From: Deroplatys truncata | Lineage: Eukaryota; Arthropoda; Insecta; Mantodea; Mantidae | Assembly: GCA_030765065.1 (NCBI GenBank) | Contig: CM060985.1 | Span: 5,022,001 to 5,086,000, forward strand | Reading direction: 5' to 3' | DNA length: 64,000 bases | Shown: one piece after another, positions 49,201 through 61,190 of the stretch | Layout of the letters: each line of letters begins with the position of its first letter | How positions within the stretch are numbered: position 1 is the first letter of the stretch | Program-made: the position numbers and the translations under genes | The notes under the pieces: model-generated | Told to the model about the DNA's origin: nothing | What the model saw: only the letters and a program-made list of their open reading frames with translations | Database searches by the model: none

Positions 49201-51326
49201 CATCCTTCAACAATCCCCCGGGGCGGAGGGACCTAACTGAATGTTTCCCGTAGCGACTCTAGGGAAGAAATCTCTACCGTCCAGTCGAACATCCTTCAAC
49301 AATCCCCCGGGGCGGAGAGACCTAACTGTTTCCCGTAGCGACACTAGGGAAGAAATCTCTACCGTCCAGTCGAACATCCTTCAAAATCCCCCGGGGCGGA
49401 GAGACCTAACTGAATGTTTCCCGTAGCGACGCTAGGGAAGAAATCTCTACCGTCCAGTCGAACATCCTTCAACAATCCCCCGGGGAGGAGACACCTAACT
49501 GAATGTTTCCCGTAGCGACGCTAGGGAAGAAATCTCTACCGTCAAGTCGAACATCCTTCAACAATCCCCCGGGGCACAAAGACCTAACTGTTTCCCGTAG
49601 CGACACTAGGGAAGAAATCTCTACCGTCCAGTCGAACATCCTTCAACAATCCCCCGGGGCGGAGTGACCTAACTGAATGTTTCCCGTAGCGACGCTAGGG
49701 AAGAAATATCTACCGTCCAGTCGAACATCCTTCAGCATTCCCCCGGGGAGGAGAGACCTAACTGAATGTTTCCCGTAGCGACGCTAGGGAAGAAATCTCT
49801 ACCGTCCAGTCGAACATCCTTCAACAATCCCCCGGGGCGGAGAGACCTAACTGTTTCCCGTAGCGACGCTAGGGAAGAAATCTCTACCGTCAAGTCGAAC
49901 ATCCTTCAACAATTCCCCGGGGCGGAGAGACCTAAATGTTTCCCGTAGCGACACTAGGGAAGAAATCTCTACCGTCCAGTCGAATATCCTTCAACAATCC
50001 CCCGGGGAGGAGAGACCTAACTGTTTCCCGTAGCGACACTAGGGAACAAATCTCTACCGTCCAGTCGAACATCCTTCAACAATCCCCCGGGGCGGAGAGA
50101 CCTAACTGTTTCCCGTAGCGACGCTAGGGAAGAAATGTCTACCGTCCAGTCGAACATCGTTCAACAATTCCCCGGGGCGGAGAGACCTAAGTGTTCCCCG
50201 TAGCGACGCAAGGGAAGAAAACTCTACCGTCCACTCGAACATCCTTCAACAATCCCCCGGGGCGGAGAGACCTAACTGAATGTTTCCCGTAGCGACGCTA
50301 GGGAAGAAATCTCTACCGTCCAGTCGAACATCCTTCAACAATCCCCCGGGGCGGAGATACCTAACTGAATGTTTCCCGTAGCGACGCTAGGGAAGAAATC
50401 TCAACCGTCCAGTCGAACATCCTTCAACAATCCCCCGGGGCGGAGAGACCTAACTGAATGTTTCCCGTAGCGACGCTAGGGAAGAAATCTCTACCGTCCA
50501 GTCGAACATCCTTCAACAATCCCCCGGGGAGGAGAGACCTAACTGAATGTTTCCCGTAGCGACGCTAGGGAAGAAATCTCTACCGTCCAGTCGAACATCC
50601 TTCAACAATCCCCCGGGGCGGAGAGACCTTACTTTTTCCCGTAGCGACGCTAGGGAAGAAATCTCTACCGTCCAGTCGAACATCCTTCAACAATCCCCCG
50701 GGGCGGAGAGACCTAACTGTTTCCCGTAGCGACACTAGGGAAGAAATCTCTACCGTCCAGTCGAAGATCCTTCAACAATCCCCCGGGGCGGAGAGACATA
50801 ACTGTTTCCCGTAGCGACGCTAGGGAAGAAATCTCTACCGTCCAGTCGAACATCCTGCAACAATCCCCCGGGCAGAGAGACCTAACTAAATGTTTCCCGT
50901 GGCGACGTTAGGGAAGAAATGTCTACCGTCCAGTCGAACATCCTTTAACCATCCCCCGGGGCGGAGAGACCTAACTGAATGTTTCCCGTAGCGACGCTAG
51001 GGAAGAAATCTCTACCGTCCAGTCGAGCATCCTTCAACAATCCCCCGGGGCCGAGAGACCTAACTGTTTCCCGTAGCGACGCTAGGGAAGAAATCTCTAC
51101 CGTCCAGTCGAACATCCTTCAACAATCCCCCGGGGCGGAGAGACCTAAATGTTTCCCGTAGCGACACTAGGGAAGAAATCTCTACCGTCCAGTCGAACAT
51201 CCTTCAACAATCCCCCGGGGCGGAGAGACCTAACTGAATGTTTCCCGTAGGGACGCTAGGGAAGAAATCTCTACCGTCCAGTGGAACATCCTTCAACAAT
51301 CCCCCGGGGGGGAGAGACCTAACTGA
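46204..51326 (+). repeat. GA-run monomer, C, D and B blocks, haplotype II
   Basis: This run matches 33,000-38,110 at an offset of 13,213-13,216 bp and 27,690-32,670 at 18,597-18,598 bp. Order: ACCTTCCAG with GA run (46,446), GACTCTAGGAAAG, CTTCAAATATCC, GCACAGAGACC, TAGGGTAG, GACAATGGG, C block (48,024, GCTAAGCAGG), D block and B block of haplotype II. Two monomers at about 46,635-46,800 differ from both relatives (CTTAAACAATC then GACAATGGG, instead of GTCGATCATCC then GACGCTAG). They look copied from the post-A1 region near 45,430-45,600. Confidence 0.85.
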
Positions 51327-52190
51327 ATGTTTCCCGTAGCGACGCTAGGGAAGAAATCTCTACCGTCCAGTCGAACATCCTTCAACAATCCCCCGGGGCG
51401 GAGAGACCTAACTGTTTCCCGTAGCGACGCTAGGGAAGAAATCTCTACCGTCCAGTCGAACATCCTTCAACAATCCCCCGAGCGGAGAGACCTAACTGTT
51501 TCCCGTAGCGACCGTAGGGAAGAAATCTCTACCGTCCAGTCGAACATCCTTCAACAATCCCACGGGGCGGAGAGACCTAACTGTTTCCCGTAGCGACGCT
51601 AGGGAAGAAATCTCTACCGTCCAGTCGAACATCGTTCAACAATCCACCGGGGCGGAGAGACCTGTTTCCCGTAGCGACACTAGGGAAGAAATCTCTACCG
51701 TCCAGTCGAACATCCTTCAACAATCCCCCGGGGCGGAGAGACCTAACTGAATATTTTCCGTAGCGACACTAGGGAAGAAATCTCTACCGTCCAATCGAAC
51801 ATCCTTCAACAATACCCCGGGGCGGAGTGACCTAACTGAATGTTTCCCGTAGGGACGCTAGGGAAGAAATCTCTACCGTCCAGTCGAACATCCTTCAACA
51901 ATCCCCCGGGGCGGAGAGACCTAACTGTTTCCCGTAGCCACACTAGAGTAGAAATCTCTACCGTCCAGTCGAACATCCTTCAACAATCCCCCGGGGCGGA
52001 GAGACATAACTGTTTCCCGTAGCGACGCTAGGGAAGAAATCTCTACCGTCCAGTCGAACATCCTTCAACAATCCCCCGGGGCGGAGAGACCTAACTGAAT
52101 GTTTCCCGTAGCGACAATGGGAAGAAATCTCAACCGTCCAGTCGAACATCCTTCAACAATCCCCCGGGGCGGAGAGACCTAACTGTTTCC
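51327..52190 (+). repeat. E-II block, copy 3
   Basis: Offset 13,216 bp to 38,111-38,974 with all markers kept: CCCGAGCGGAG, GACCGTAGGG, CCCACGGGGC, 81-bp unit, TATTTTCCG (51,752), GAGTGACC, GTAGCCACACTAGAGTAG. One private change is ACATCGTTCAAC in the CCACCGGGG monomer (near 51,633). Confidence 0.87.
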
Positions 52191-54775
52191 CGTACCGACG
52201 CTAGGGAAGAAATCTCTACCGTCCAGTCGAACATCCTTCAACAATCCCCCGGGGCGGAGAGACCTAAATGTTTCCCGTAGCGACACTAGGGAAGAAATCT
52301 CTACCGTCCAGTCGAACATCCTTCAACAATCCCCCGGGGAGGAGAGACCTAACTGTTTCCCGTAGCGACGCTAGGGAAGAAATCTCTACCGTCCAGTCGA
52401 ACATCCTCAACAATCCCCCGGGGAGGAGAGAACTAACTGTTTCCCGTAGCGACGCTAGGGAAGAAATCTCTACCGTGCAGTCGAACATCCTTCAACAATC
52501 CCCCGGGGCGGAGAGACCTAACTGAATGTTTCCCGTATCGACGCTAGGGAAAAAATGTCTACCGTCCAGTCGAACATCCTTCAACAATCCCCCGGGGCGG
52601 AGAGACCTAACTGTTTCCGTAGCGACACTAGGGAAGAAATCTCTACCGTCCAGTCGCACATCCTTCCACAATCCCCCGGGGCGGAGAATGTTTTCCGTAG
52701 CGACGCTAGGGAAGAAATCTCTACCGTCCAGTCGAACATCCTTCAACAATCCCCCGCGGCGGGGAGACTTAACTGAATGTTTCCCGTAGCGACGCTAGGG
52801 AAGAAATCTCTACCGTCGAGTCGAACATCCTTCAACAATCCCCCGGGGCGGAGAGACCTAACGGTTTCCCGTAGCGACGCTAGGGAAGAAATGTCTACCG
52901 TCCAGTCGAACATCCTTCAACAATTCCCCGGGGCGGAGAGACCTAACTGTTTCCCGTAGCGACGCTAGGGAAGAAATCTCTACCGTCCAGTCGAACATCC
53001 TTCAACAATCCCCCGGGGCGGAATGACCTAACTGAATGTTTCCCGTAGCGACAATAGGGAATAAATCTCTACCGTACAGTCGAACGTCCTTCAACAATCC
53101 CCCGGGGCGGAGAGACCTAACTGAATATTTCCCGTAGCGACACTAGGGAAGAAATCTCTACCGTCCAATCGAACATCCTTCAACAATACCCCGGGGCGGA
53201 GAGACCTAACTGAATGTTTCCCGTAGGGACGCTAGGGAAGAAATCTCTACCGTCCAGTCGAACATCCTTCAACAATCCCCCGGGGCGGAGAGACCTAACT
53301 GTTTCCCGTAGCGACACTAGGGTAGAAATCTCTACCGTCCAGTCGAACATCCTTCAACAATCTCCCGGGGCGGAGAGATATAACTGTTTCCCGTAGCGAC
53401 GCTAGGGAAAAAATCTCTACCGTCCAGTCGAACATCCTTAAACAATCTCCCGGGGCGGAGAGACATAACTGTTTCCCGTAGCGACGCTAGGGAAGAAATC
53501 TCTACCGTCCAGTCGAACATCCTTCAACAATCCCCCGGGGCGGAGAAACCTAACTGAATGTTTCCCGTAGCGACAATGGGAAGAAATCTCTACCGTCCAG
53601 TCGAACATCCTTCAACAATCCCCCGGGGCGGAGAGACCTAACTGAATGTTTCCCGTAGCGACGCTAGGGAAAAAATCTCTACCGTCCAGTCGAACATCCT
53701 TCAACAATCCCCCGGGGCGAAGAGACCTAACTGTTTCCCGTAGCGACGCTAGGGAAGAAATCTCTACCGTCCAGTCGTACATCCTTCAACAATCCCCCGG
53801 GGCGGAGAGACCTAACTGAATGTTTCCCGTAGCGACGCTAGGGAAGAAATCTCTACCGTCCAGTCGACATCCTTCAACAATCCCCCGGGGCGGAGAGACC
53901 TAACTGAATATTTTCCGTAGCGAGACTAGCGAAGAAATCTCTACCGTCCAATCGAACATCCTTCAACAATACCCCGGGGCAGAGAGACCTAACTGAATGT
54001 TTCCCGTAGGGACGCTAGGGAAGAAATCTCTACCGTCCAGTCGAACATCCTTCAACAATCCCCCGGGGCGGAGACACCTAACTGTTTCCCGTAGCGACAC
54101 TAGGGTAGAAATCTCTACCGTCCAGTCGAACATCCTTCAACAAACTCCCAGGGCGGAGAGACATAACTGTTTCCCGTAGCGACGCTAGGGAAGAAATCTC
54201 TACCGTCCAGTCGAACATCCTTCAACAATCCCCCGGGGCGGAGAGACCTAACTGAATGTTTCCCGTAGCGACAATGGGAAGAAATCTCTACCGTCCAGTC
54301 GAACATCCTTCAACAATCCCCCGGGGCGGAGAGACCTAACTGAATGTTTCCCGTAGCGACGCTAGGGAAAAAATCTCTACCGCCCAGTCGAACATCCTTC
54401 AACAATCCCCCGGGGCGAAGAGACCTAACTGTTTCCCGTAGCGACGCTAGGGAAGAAATCTCTACGGTCCAGTCGAACATCCTTCAACATCCCCCCGGGC
54501 GGAGAGACCAAACTGTTTCCCGTAGCGACGCTAGGGAAGAAATCCCTACCGTCCAGTCGAACATCCTTCAACAATCCCCCGGGGCGGAGAGACCTAACTG
54601 TTTCCCGTAGCGACGCTAGGGAAGAAATCTCTACCGTCCAGTCGAACATCCTTCAACAATCTCCCGGGGAGGAGAGACCTAACTGAATGTTTCCCGTAGC
54701 GACGCTAGGGAAGAAATCTCTACCGTCCAGTCGAACATCCTTCAACAATCCCCCGGGGCGAAGAGACCTAACTGA
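52191..54775 (+). repeat. A2 and post-A2 blocks, copy 3
   Basis: Offset 13,216 bp to copy 2 and 39,361 bp to copy 1. It holds the A2 run, second and third TATTT cassettes (53,126 and 53,909), GTCGTACATCC, GTCGACATCC and the CTACCGCCCAG to AAATCCCTACC run. Private changes include CCGTACAGTCG (near 53,075) and GAGATATAAC (near 53,376). Unlike copy 2, it continues into a C block. Confidence 0.88.
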
Positions 54776-57298
54776 ATGTTTCCCGTAGCGACGCTAAGGA
54801 GGAAATCTCTACCGTCCAGTCGAACATCCTTCAACAATTTCCCGGGGCGGAGAGACCTAACTGTTTCCCGCAGCGACGCTAGGGAAGAAATCTCTACCGT
54901 CCAGTCGAACATCCTTCAACAATCCCCCGGGGCGGAGGGACCTAACTCAATGTTTCCCGTAGCGACACTAGGGAAGAAATCTCTACCGTCCAGTCGAACA
55001 TCCTTCAACAATCCCCCGGGGTGGAGAGACCTAACTGTTTCCCGTAGCGACGCTAGGGAAGAAATCTCTACCGTCCAGTCGAACATCCTTCAACAATTCC
55101 CCGGGGCGGAGAGAGCTAAATGTTTCCCGTAGCGACACTAGGGAAGAAATCTCTACCGTCCAGTCGAACATCCTTCAACAATCCCCCGGGGCGGAGAGAC
55201 CTAACTGTTTCCCCTAGCGACGCTAGGGAAGAAATCTCTACCGTCCAGTCGAACATCCTTCAACAATTCCCCGGGGCGGAGAGACCTAACGGTTTCCCGT
55301 AGCGACGCTAGGGAAGAAATGTCTACCGTCCAGTCGAACATCCTTCAACAATCCCCCGGGGCGGAGAGACCTAACTGAATGTTTCCCGTAGCGACGCTAG
55401 GGAAGAAATCTCTACCGTCAAGTCGAACATCCTTCAACAATCCCCCGGGGCGGAGGGACCTAACTGAATGTTTCCCGTAGCGACTCTAGGAAAGAAATCT
55501 CTACCGTCCAGTCGAACATCCTTCAACAATCCCCCGGGGCGGAGAGACCTAACTGTTTCCCGTAGCCACACTAGGGAAGAAATCTCTACCGTCCAGTCGA
55601 ACATCCTTCAAAATCCCCCGGGGCGGAGAGACCTAACTGAATGTTTCCCGTAGCGACGCTAGGGAAGAAATCTCTACCGTCCAGTCGAACATCCTTCAGC
55701 AATCCCCCGGGGAGGAGAGACCTAACTGAATGTTTCCCGTAGCGACGCTAGGGAAGAAATCTCTACCGTCCAGTCGAACATCCTTCAACAATCCCCCGGG
55801 GCGGAGAGACCTAACTGTTTCCCGTAGCGACGCTAGGGAAGAAATCTCTACCGTCCAGTCGTACATCCTTCAACAATCCCCCGGGGCGGAGAGACCTAAC
55901 TGAATGTTTCCCGTAGCGACGCTAGGGAAGAAATCTCTACCGTCCAGTCGAACATCCTTCAACAATCCCCCGGGGCGGAGGGACCTAACTGAATGTTTCC
56001 CGTAGCGACTCTAGGGAAGAAATCTCTACCGTCCAGTCGAACATCCTTCAACAATCCCCCGGGGCGGAGAGACGTAACTGTTTCCCGTAGCGACACTAGG
56101 GAAGAAATCTCTACCGTCCAGTCGAACATCCTTCAAAATCCCCCGGGGCGGAGAGACCTAACTGAATGTTTCCCGTAGCGACGCTAGGGAAGAAATCTCT
56201 ACCGTCCAGTCGAACATCCTTCAACAATCCCCCGGGGAGGAGAGACCTAACTGAATGTTTCCCGTAGCGACGCTAGGGAAGAAATCTCTACCGTCAAGTC
56301 GAACATCCTTCAACAATCCCCCGGGGCACAAAGACCTAACTGTTTCCCGTAGCGACACTAGGGAAGAAATCTCTACCGTCCAGTCGAACATCCTTCAACA
56401 ATCCCCCGGGGCGGAGTGACCTAACTGAATGTTTCCCGTAGCGACGCTAGGGAAGAAATATCTACCGTCCAGTCGAACATCCTTCAGCAATCCCCCGGGG
56501 AGGAGAGACCTAACTGAATGTTTCCCGTAGCGACGCTAGGGAAGAAATCTCTACCGTCCAGTCGAACATCCTTCAACAATCCCCCGGGGCGGAGAGACCT
56601 AACTGTTTCCCGTAGCGACGCTAGGGAAGAAATCTCTACCGTCAAGTCGAACATCCTTCAACAATTCCCCGGGGCGGAGAGACCTAAATGTTTCCCGTAG
56701 CGACACTAGGGAAGAAATCTCTACCGTCCAGTCGAATATCCTTCAACAATCCCCCGGGGAGGAGAGACCTAACTGTTTCCCGTAGCGACGCTAGGGAACA
56801 AATCTCTACCGTCCAGTCGAACATCCTTCAACAATCCCCCGGGGCGGAGAGACCTAACTGTTTCCCGTAGCGACGCTAGGGAAGAAATGTCTACCGTCCA
56901 GTCGAACATCGTTCAACAATTCCCCGGGGCGGAGAGACCTAAGTGTTTCCCGTAGCGACGCAAGGGAAGAAATCTCTACCGTCCACTCGAACATCCTTCA
57001 ACAATCCCCCGGGGCGGAGAGACCTAACTGAATGTTTCCCGTAGCGACGCTAGGGAAGAAATCTCTACCGTCCAGTCGAACATCCTTCATCAATCCCCCG
57101 GGGGGGAGATACCTAACTGAATGTTTCCCGTAGCGACGCTAGGGACGAAATCTCAACCGTCCAGTCGAACATCCTTCAACAATCCCCCGGGGCGGAGAGA
57201 CCTAACTGAATGTTTCCCGTAGCGACGCTAGGGAAGAAATCTCTACCGTCCAGTCGAACATCCTTCAACAATCCCCCGGGGCGGAGAGACCTAACTGA
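54776..57298 (+). repeat. C (GCTAAGGAGG allele), D and B blocks
   Basis: The first monomer carries GCTAAGGAGG, as at 15,415. D markers follow (GACTCTAGGAAAG, CTTCAAAATCC, CTTCAGCAATC, GTCGTACATCC, GCACAAAGACC, GTCAAGTCG, GTCGAATATCC), then B of haplotype II (GAACATCGTTC, GACGCAAGGG, CCACTCG). The B block stops after the CTCAACCG monomer (with a private GGGACGAAATC) and one further consensus-like unit. The remaining B markers and the whole E-II block are absent before the next A2. Confidence 0.84.
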
Positions 57299-60200
57299 AT
57301 GTTTCCCGTAGCGACAATGGGAAGAAATCTCTACCGTCCAGTCGAACATCCTTCAACAATCCCCCGGGGCGGAGAGACCTAAATGTTTCCCGTAGCGACA
57401 CTAGGGAAGAAATCTCTACCGTCCAGTCGAACATCCTTCAACAATCCCCCGGGGAGGAGAGACCTAACTGTTTCCCGTAGCGACGCTAGGGAAGAAATCT
57501 CTACCGTCCAATCGAACATCCTCAACAATCCCCCGGGGAGGAGAGAACTAACTGTTTCCCGTAGCGACGCTAGGGAAGAAATCTCTACCGTGCAGTCGAA
57601 CATCCTTCAACAATCCCCCGGGGCGGAGAGACCTAACTGAATGTTTCCCGTATCGACGCTAGGGAAAAAATGTCTACCGTCCAGTCGAACATCCTTCAAC
57701 AATCCCCCGGGGCGGAGAGACCTAACTGTTTCCGTAGCGACACTAGGGAAGAAATCTCTACCGTCCAGTCGCACATCCTTCCACAATCCCCCGGGGCGGA
57801 GAATGTTTTCCGTAGCGACGCTAGGGAAGAAATCTCTACCGTCCAGTCGAACATCCTTCAACAATCCCCCGCGGCGGGGAGACTTAACTGAATGTTTCCC
57901 GTAGCGACGCTAGGGAAGAAATCTCTACCGTCCAGTCGAACATCCTTCAACAATCCCCCGGGGCGGAGAGACCTAACGGTTTCCCGTAGCGACGCTAGGG
58001 AAGAAATGTCTACCGTCCAGTCGAACATCCTTCAACAATTCCCCGGGGCGGAGAGACCTAACTGTTTCCCGTAGCGACGCTAGGGAAGAAATCTCTACCG
58101 TCCAGTCGAACATCCTTCAACAATCCCCCGGGGCGGAGAGACCTAACTGAATGTTTCCCGTAACGACAATAGGGAATAAATCTCTACCGTCCAGTCGAAC
58201 GTCCTTCAACAATCCCCCGGGGCGGAGAGACCTAACTGAATATTTCCCGTAGCGACACTAGGGAAGAAATCTCTACCGTCCAATCGAACATCCTTCAACA
58301 ATACCCCGGGGCGGAGAGACCTAACTGAATGTTTCCCGTAGGGACGCTAGGGAAGAAATCTCTACCGTCCAGTCGAACATCCTTCAACAATCCCCCGGGG
58401 CGGAGAGACCTAACTCTTTCCCGTAGCGACACTAGGGTAGAAATCTCTACCGTCCAGTCGAACATCCTTCAACAATCTCCCGGGGCGGAGAGACATAACT
58501 GTTTCCCGTAGCGACGCTAGGGAAGAAATCTCTACCGTCCAGTCGAACATCCTTAAACAATCTCCCGGGGCGGAGAGACCTAACTGAATGTTTCCCGTAG
58601 CGACAATGGGAAGAAATCTCTACCGTCCAGTCGAACATCCTTCAACAATCCCCCGGGGCGGAGAGACCTAACTGAATGTTTCCCGTAGCGACAATGGGAA
58701 GAAATCTCTACCGTCCAGTCGAACATCCTTCAACAATCCCCCGGGGCGGAGAGACCTAACTGAATGTTTCCCGTAGCGACGATAGGGAAAAAATCTCTAC
58801 CGTCCAGTCGAACATCCTTCAACAATCCCCCGGGGCGAAGAGACCTAACTGTTTCTCGTAGCGACACTACGGAAGAAATCTCTACCGTCCAGTCGAACAT
58901 CCTTCAACAATCCCCCGGGGCGGAGAGACCTAATTGTTTCCCGTAGCGACGCTAGGGAAGAAATCCCTACCGTCCAGTCGAACATCCTTCAACAATCCCC
59001 CGGGGCGGAGAGAGCTAACTGTTTCCCGTAGCGACGCTAGGGAAGAAATCTCTACCGTCCAGTCGAACATCCTTCTACAATCTCCCGGGGAGGAGAGACC
59101 TAACTGAATGTTTCCCGTAGCGAAGCTAGGGAAGAAATGTCTACCGTCCAGTCGAACATCCTTCAACAATCCCCCGGGGCGGAGAGACCTAACTGAATGT
59201 TTCCCGTAGCGACGCTAAAGAGGAAATCTCTACCGTCCAGTCGAACATCCTTCAACAATTTCCCGGGGCGGAGAGACCTAACTGTTTCCCGTAGCGACGC
59301 TAGGGAAGAAATCTCTACCGTCCAGTCGAACATCCTTCAACAATCCCCCGGGGCGGAGGGACCTAACTGAATGTTTCCCGTAGCGACACTAGGGAAGAAA
59401 TCTCTACCGTCCAGTCGAACATCCTTCAACAATCCCCCGGGGCGGAGAGACCTAACTGTTTCCCGTAGCGACGCTAGGGAAGAAATCTCTACCGTCCAGT
59501 CGAACATCCTTCAACAATTCCCCGGGGAGAGAGAGAGCTAAATGTTTCCCGTAGCGACACTAGGGAAGAAATCTCTACCGTCCAGTCGAACATCCTTCAA
59601 CAATCCCCCGGGGCGGAGAGACCTAACTGTTTCCCGTAGCGACGCTAGGGAAGAAATCTCTACCGTCCAGTCGAACATCCTTCAACAATTCCCCGGGGCG
59701 GAGAGACCTAACGGTTTCCCGTAGCGACGCTAGGGAAGAAATGTCTACCGTCCAGTCGAACATCCTTCAACAATCCCCCGGGGCGGAGAGACCTAACTGA
59801 ATGTTTCCCGTAGCGACGCTAGGGAAGAAATCTCTACCGTCCAGTCGAACATCCTTCAACAATCCCCCGGGGAGGAGAAACCTAACTGAATGTTTCCCGT
59901 AGCGACGCTAGGGAAGAAATCTCTACCGTCCAGTCGAACATCCTTCAACAATCCCCCGGGGCGGAGAGACCTTACTTTTTCCCGTAGCGACGCTAGGGAA
60001 GAAATCTCTACCGTCCAGTCGAACATCCTTCAACAATCCCCCGGCGCGGAGAGACCTAACTGTTTCCCGTAGCGACACTAGGGAAGAAATCTCTACCGTC
60101 CAGTCGAAGATCCTTCAACAATCCCCCGGGGCGGAGAGACATAACTGTTTCCCGTAGCGACGCTAGGGAAGAAATCTCTACCGTCCAGTCGAACATCCTG

Positions 60201-61190
60201 CAACAATCCCCCGGGCAGAGAGACCTAACTGAATGTTTCCCGTAGCGACGCTAGGGAAGAAATCTCTACCGTCCAGTCGAGCATCCTTCAACAATCCCCC
60301 GGGGCCGAGAGACCTAACTGTTTCCCGTAGCGACGCTAGGGAAGAAATCTCTACCGTCCAGTCGAACATCCTTCAACAATCCCCCGGGGCGGAGAGACCT
60401 AAATGTTTCCCGTAGCGACACTAGGGAAGAAATCTCTACCGTCCAGTCGAACATCCTTCAACAATCCCCCGGGGCGGAGAGACCTAACTGAATGTTTCCC
60501 GTAGGGACGCTAGGGAAGAAATCTCTACCGTCCAGTGGAACATCCTTCAACAATCCCCCGGGGGGGAGAGACCTAACTGAATGTTTCCCGTAGCGACGCT
60601 AGGGAAGAAATCTCTACCGTCCAGTCGAACATCCTTCAACAATCCACCGGGGCGGAGAGACCTGTTTCCCGTAGCGACACTAGGGAAGAAATCTCTACCG
60701 TCCAGTCGAACATCCTTCAACAATCCCCCGGGGCGGAGAGACCTAACTGAATATTTCCCGTAGCGACACTAGGGAAGAAATCTCTACCGTCCAATCGAAC
60801 ATCCTTCAACAATACCCCGGGGCGGAGAGACCTAACTGAATGTTTCCCGTAGGGACGCTAGGGAAGAAATCTCTACCGTCCAGTCGAACATCCTTCAACA
60901 ATCCCCCGGGGCGGAGAGACCTAACTGTTTCCCGTAGCCACACTAGGGTAGAAATCTCTACCGTCCAGTCGAACATCCTTCAACAATCCCCCGGGGCGGA
61001 GAGACATAACTGTTTCCCGTAGCGACGCTAGGGAAGAAATCTCTACCGTCCAGTCGAACATCCTTCAACAATCCCCCGGGGCGGAGAGACCTAACTGAAT
61101 GTTTCCCGTAGCGACAATGGGAAGAAATCTCAACCGTCCAGTCGAACATCCTTCAACAATCCCCCGGGGCGGAGAGACCTAACTGTTTCC
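57299..61190 (+). repeat. 3,885-bp tandem duplication, left copy (short HOR)
   Basis: A compact pass: A2 (57,383 onward), TATTT cassette (58,241), two successive GACAATGGG units (near 58,600 and 58,690), ACTACGGAAG, CTAATTG, AAATCCCTACC, GAGCTAACTG, GCGAAGCTAG, C allele GCTAAAGAGG (near 59,215), GA run (59,527), part of B (CCTTACTTTTTCCC, GTCGAAGATCC, GTCGAGCATCC, CAGTGGAAC), then a shortened E-II (60,581: CCACCGGGG, 81-bp unit, TATTTCCCG) back to A2 at 61,191. The first monomer (57,299-57,382) fuses a GACAATGGG left part to the right part of the CGTACCGACG unit. Confidence 0.86.
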
